Shown here one piece after another: positions 61,859 to 64,000 of a DNA stretch of 64,000 bases (the stretch's first letter is position 1; the number at the start of each line of letters is the position of its first letter). The position numbers were made by a program, and so were the translations under genes. Origin of the DNA: Candidatus Anammoxibacter sp. (GTDB lineage Bacteria > Planctomycetota > Brocadiia > Brocadiales > Anammoxibacteraceae). Under the pieces are notes generated by a model, which was given only the letters and a program-made list of their open reading frames with translations, searched no databases and was not told the origin of the DNA. The stretch covers positions 310,001 through 374,000 of the forward strand of contig JAIQZO010000024.1 of NCBI GenBank assembly GCA_021777055.1. The letters are read 5' to 3'.

Positions 61859-62883
61859 TATACAGCCTCTTTATTCATATCTGATTTATTAAACATACCA
61901 AAAGATAATCCCATTTGAGATAATTTTTTCTTAATTTCAATAAGAGTAGTTCTTCCAAAATTTCTAATTTCAAGGGCCTCTTCTTCATTAAGTGAAATTA
62001 GATCGCGAACTGTTTTTATATTTGCCATATCAAGACAATTAGATGCCCTTACAGAAAGATCTAATTCCGCAACATTAACTGTAAGTTTTTCATTTAAATT
62101 CTCTGGCGACTCCTCAATTTCATTAATCTCTTCTAAATTCTCAATAACCTTTGGTTCAGTGTAATCAATTTCATTACCTAACTCAAAGTATTGAACAAAA
62201 GGATTTAAATGTTTTCTTAATATCTTGGCTGCTTCAGTTAACGCAGCTTCAGGTGTAATCGCCCCATTAGTTGAAATATCTAAAATCAACCTATCATAGT
62301 TAGTTTTATGACCAACCCTTGTATTTTCAACTTTATACTGTACATTTCTTATGGGAGAAAAAATTGAATCTATGGGTATAACACCTATTTCATTATCCGC
62401 TAATTCATTTTCGCTTTCAGTTACATAGCCTCTTCCATTTCTTACTTCCATTTCAAGATTGAAATCAACATTATCCGTTATTGTAGCGATATGCAAATCT
62501 TTATTTATAACTTCAACATTGCCATCAGTAATAATGTCATTACCTGTAATGTCCCCAATTTTATTAGTTTCTATCTTTATTTTTTTTGAACCATCTGAGA
62601 ATAGTTTAACATTTAAGTTTTTTATATTTAAGACTATGTCAGTAATATCTTCCACTACACCGGGAATATTACTAAACTCATGCTTAACGGTACCAAATTT
62701 AACGGAAACAACTGCTGCCCCTTCTATTGAAGAGAGAAGAATTCTTCTTAAGCTATTACCTATTGTTACCCCAAAACCTCTCTCAAAAGGCTCTGCCTTA
62801 AACCGTCCAAAATTTTCGTTTAATGTTTCTTTATCAACAACTACCCTATTAGGTAACTCAAATTCTCTCCATCTAATTCTCAT
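61858..62883 (-). CDS. rpoA: RNA polymerase alpha subunit
   Basis: 341 residues. The N-terminal assembly domain has FKAEPFERGFGVTIGNSLRR ILLSSIEGAAV and VRNGRGYVTESENE. The C-terminal domain, with a helix-hairpin-helix (LNEEEALEIRNFGRTTLIEI KKKLSQMGLSFG), binds UP elements and activators. It is the normal position after rpsD and before rplQ. Start ATG 62881-62883. Length and domains are standard. Confidence 0.98.
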   Translation of the reverse strand: MRIRWREFELPNRVVVDKETLNENFGRFKAEPFERGFGVTIGNSLRRILLSSIEGAAVVSVKFGTVKHEFSNIPGVVEDITDIVLNIKNLNVKLFSDGSKKIKIETNKIGDITGNDIITDGNVEVINKDLHIATITDNVDFNLEMEVRNGRGYVTESENELADNEIGVIPIDSIFSPIRNVQYKVENTRVGHKTNYDRLILDISTNGAITPEAALTEAAKILRKHLNPFVQYFELGNEIDYTEPKVIENLEEINEIEESPENLNEKLTVNVAELDLSVRASNCLDMANIKTVRDLISLNEEEALEIRNFGRTTLIEIKKKLSQMGLSFGMFNKSDMNKEAV

Positions 62884-62963
62884 AAGTTAATTCCACTTCA
62901 AATAATGCTAAATAATTAGGGAAATTAAAATATAATTTCTTAATATTTAATATTTTATAGTTG

Positions 62964-63590
62964 TTATCGTGAACAAACTTCTACAATTAACTGTTCTTGT
63001 ACTTCAAGAGAAACGTCTTCTCTCGCTGGGAGCTGAATTACTCTTCCTGAACGATTTTCCTTATCTACTTCAATCCATTGAGGAACTTTTCTGCTGCTGT
63101 TACTCTCAATTGTTGTTGTTATAAGAGTAGTAAGACTTTCTTTACTTTTAGGTTTAATAACATCGCCAGGTTTAACCAAAAAAGAAGCTATATCAACCTT
63201 TTTATCATTAACTAATATATGCCCATGCCCAATCAATTGTCTTGCATGTTTTCTAGAATGGCTAAAAAGTGAATGATACACAACATTATCTAAACGCCTC
63301 TCAAGCAATTGCAGTAAAAATTCCCCGGTATTTATCTTTTTACTGGTAGCTTTCTTGAAGTAAATATTAAATTGTTTTTCTAGAACACCATAAAACCTTT
63401 TAACTTTTTGTTTTTCCCTAAACTGAGAACCATATTTTGATTGCTTTCTTCTACCCCAAATATGTGCTCCAGGTGGATATCTTTTCTTATTTAAACTGCA
63501 TTTAACTGTTTCGCATCTTTGCCCTTTTAAAAATAACTTTTCACCTTCTCTTCTGCAAAGTCTACATTGCGCAGTAGTCGTTCTTGCCAT
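62964..63590 (-). CDS. rpsD: 30S ribosomal protein S4
   Basis: 208 residues. The zinc-binding N-terminus is intact: CRLCRREGEKLFLKGQRC ... CSLNKKRYPPGAH, so it is the four-cysteine C+ form. The S4 RNA-binding domain contains LLQLLERRLDNVVYHSLFSH and HGHILVNDKKVDIASF. It binds 16S rRNA early in assembly. It lies between rpsK and rpoA, as usual. Confidence 0.98.
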   Translation of the reverse strand: MARTTTAQCRLCRREGEKLFLKGQRCETVKCSLNKKRYPPGAHIWGRRKQSKYGSQFREKQKVKRFYGVLEKQFNIYFKKATSKKINTGEFLLQLLERRLDNVVYHSLFSHSRKHARQLIGHGHILVNDKKVDIASFLVKPGDVIKPKSKESLTTLITTTIESNSSRKVPQWIEVDKENRSGRVIQLPAREDVSLEVQEQLIVEVCSR

Positions 63591-63618
63591 TAGGCTCCTT
63601 TCTCACTAATTAGATATC

Positions 63619-63999
63619 TTATACTCTACGTTTTTTTCTAGGACGGCAACCATTATGCGGTAAAGGTGTAACGTCTTCAATAGTTTTAACTGTTATGCCT
63701 GCTGCCTGTATTGCCGTAATTGCAGATTCTCTGCCCGGACCAGGTCCTTTAACCCTAACTTCAACTTCTTGTATACCAAACTTCTTTGCTTTTTCCGCAA
63801 CCTGAAAGGCACTCTTAGTAGCAGCAAAAGGTGTACTTTTCCTGGATCCTTTGAAACCCGATGTTCCTGCACTTGCCCAACATAAAACTTGTCCGTTAAC
63901 ATCTGTTATTGTAACGAATGTGTTATTAAAGCTAGCTTTAATACAAGCTATTGCTTTGGACATTGTACGTTTTATCTTTTTTTTGCTTTTTTCAGCCAT
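63619..63999 (-). CDS. rpsK: 30S ribosomal protein S11
   Basis: 126 residues, complete, with ATG 63997-63999 one base from the window end. [53 protein letters not shown] and [15 protein letters not shown] are diagnostic. It is the first visible gene of the alpha operon; rpsM would be expected just beyond the window. Confidence 0.98.
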   Translation of the reverse strand: MAEKSKKKIKRTMSKAIACIKASFNNTFVTITDVNGQVLCWASAGTSGFKGSRKSTPFAATKSAFQVAEKAKKFGIQEVEVRVKGPGPGRESAITAIQAAGITVKTIEDVTPLPHNGCRPRKKRRV

Positions 64000-64000
64000 T

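Noticed and set aside
1-64000. Insertion sequences, prophage genes, defence systems and toxin-antitoxin pairs
   Set aside because: No transposase, integrase, restriction, Cas or toxin-antitoxin signature was recognised in any frame examined, despite signs of past insertion.

Overview
The window is AT-rich bacterial chromosome. The best guess for its source is an anammox planctomycete of the Brocadiales, Candidatus Scalindua-like. The main reason is an octaheme hydroxylamine-oxidoreductase-like cytochrome next to a tandem cytochrome P460 lipoprotein. An Amt ammonium transporter, an AT-rich genome with long decayed intergenic regions, and a short PheT without the tRNA-binding EMAP domain agree with it. 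The assignment is inference from gene content; no 16S rRNA gene is present. Layout: 0-6.6 kb holds the 3' end of a topoisomerase IV A-subunit gene, a MITE-like inverted-repeat element, small conserved genes (DUF3820, rhodanese, DUF429, [2Fe-2S] ferredoxin) and a TPR protein. 6.9-12.8 kb is a glycogen/alpha-glucan module (PhzF-like, glgB, GH57, malQ). 13.0-16.1 kb has hslVU and cobM. 16.2-23.4 kb has a PQQ-type beta-propeller protein, a tRNA-Met(CAU), a SulP transporter and nadE. || 23.7-39.3 kb is the most unusual part. It holds a lone ABC-type substrate-binding protein, a NarX-like membrane sensor kinase, a NarL-type response regulator, a GAF protein, YceH, a soluble PAS kinase, a TonB-dependent receptor, and then the tandem P460 lipoprotein with the octaheme cytochrome. 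Two promoters 8.3 kb apart, one before a decayed sensor-kinase gene and one before the P460/octaheme pair, share the same array of CCCTA-type boxes. Spacings between the boxes and from each box to the -35 hexamer are identical, which suggests a common activator and links the sensor cluster to the cytochrome operon. || Several gaps contain gene relics: a broken TRAP receptor, a broken kinase, a broken VanZ/carbohydrate-binding-like gene, and two decayed 3'-end copies of genes that remain intact nearby (nadE and yceH). In both of the last cases an accessory gene (sulP, PAS kinase) lies between the intact gene and the decayed copy of its 3' end, the layout left by integration or tandem duplication at a gene's 3' end. 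|| 39.3-64 kb is mostly housekeeping: a FlaA1-like sugar dehydratase, an alpha/beta hydrolase, the thrS-infC-rpmI-rplT-pheS-pheT cluster (infC starts at AUU), serS, a small secreted protein, larB-nnrD, amt, feoB with a promoter and a Fur-box-like site, and the end of the ribosomal alpha operon (rpsK-rpsD-rpoA-rplQ) with a dual-specificity phosphatase attached. No insertion sequence, CRISPR array or rRNA was found.
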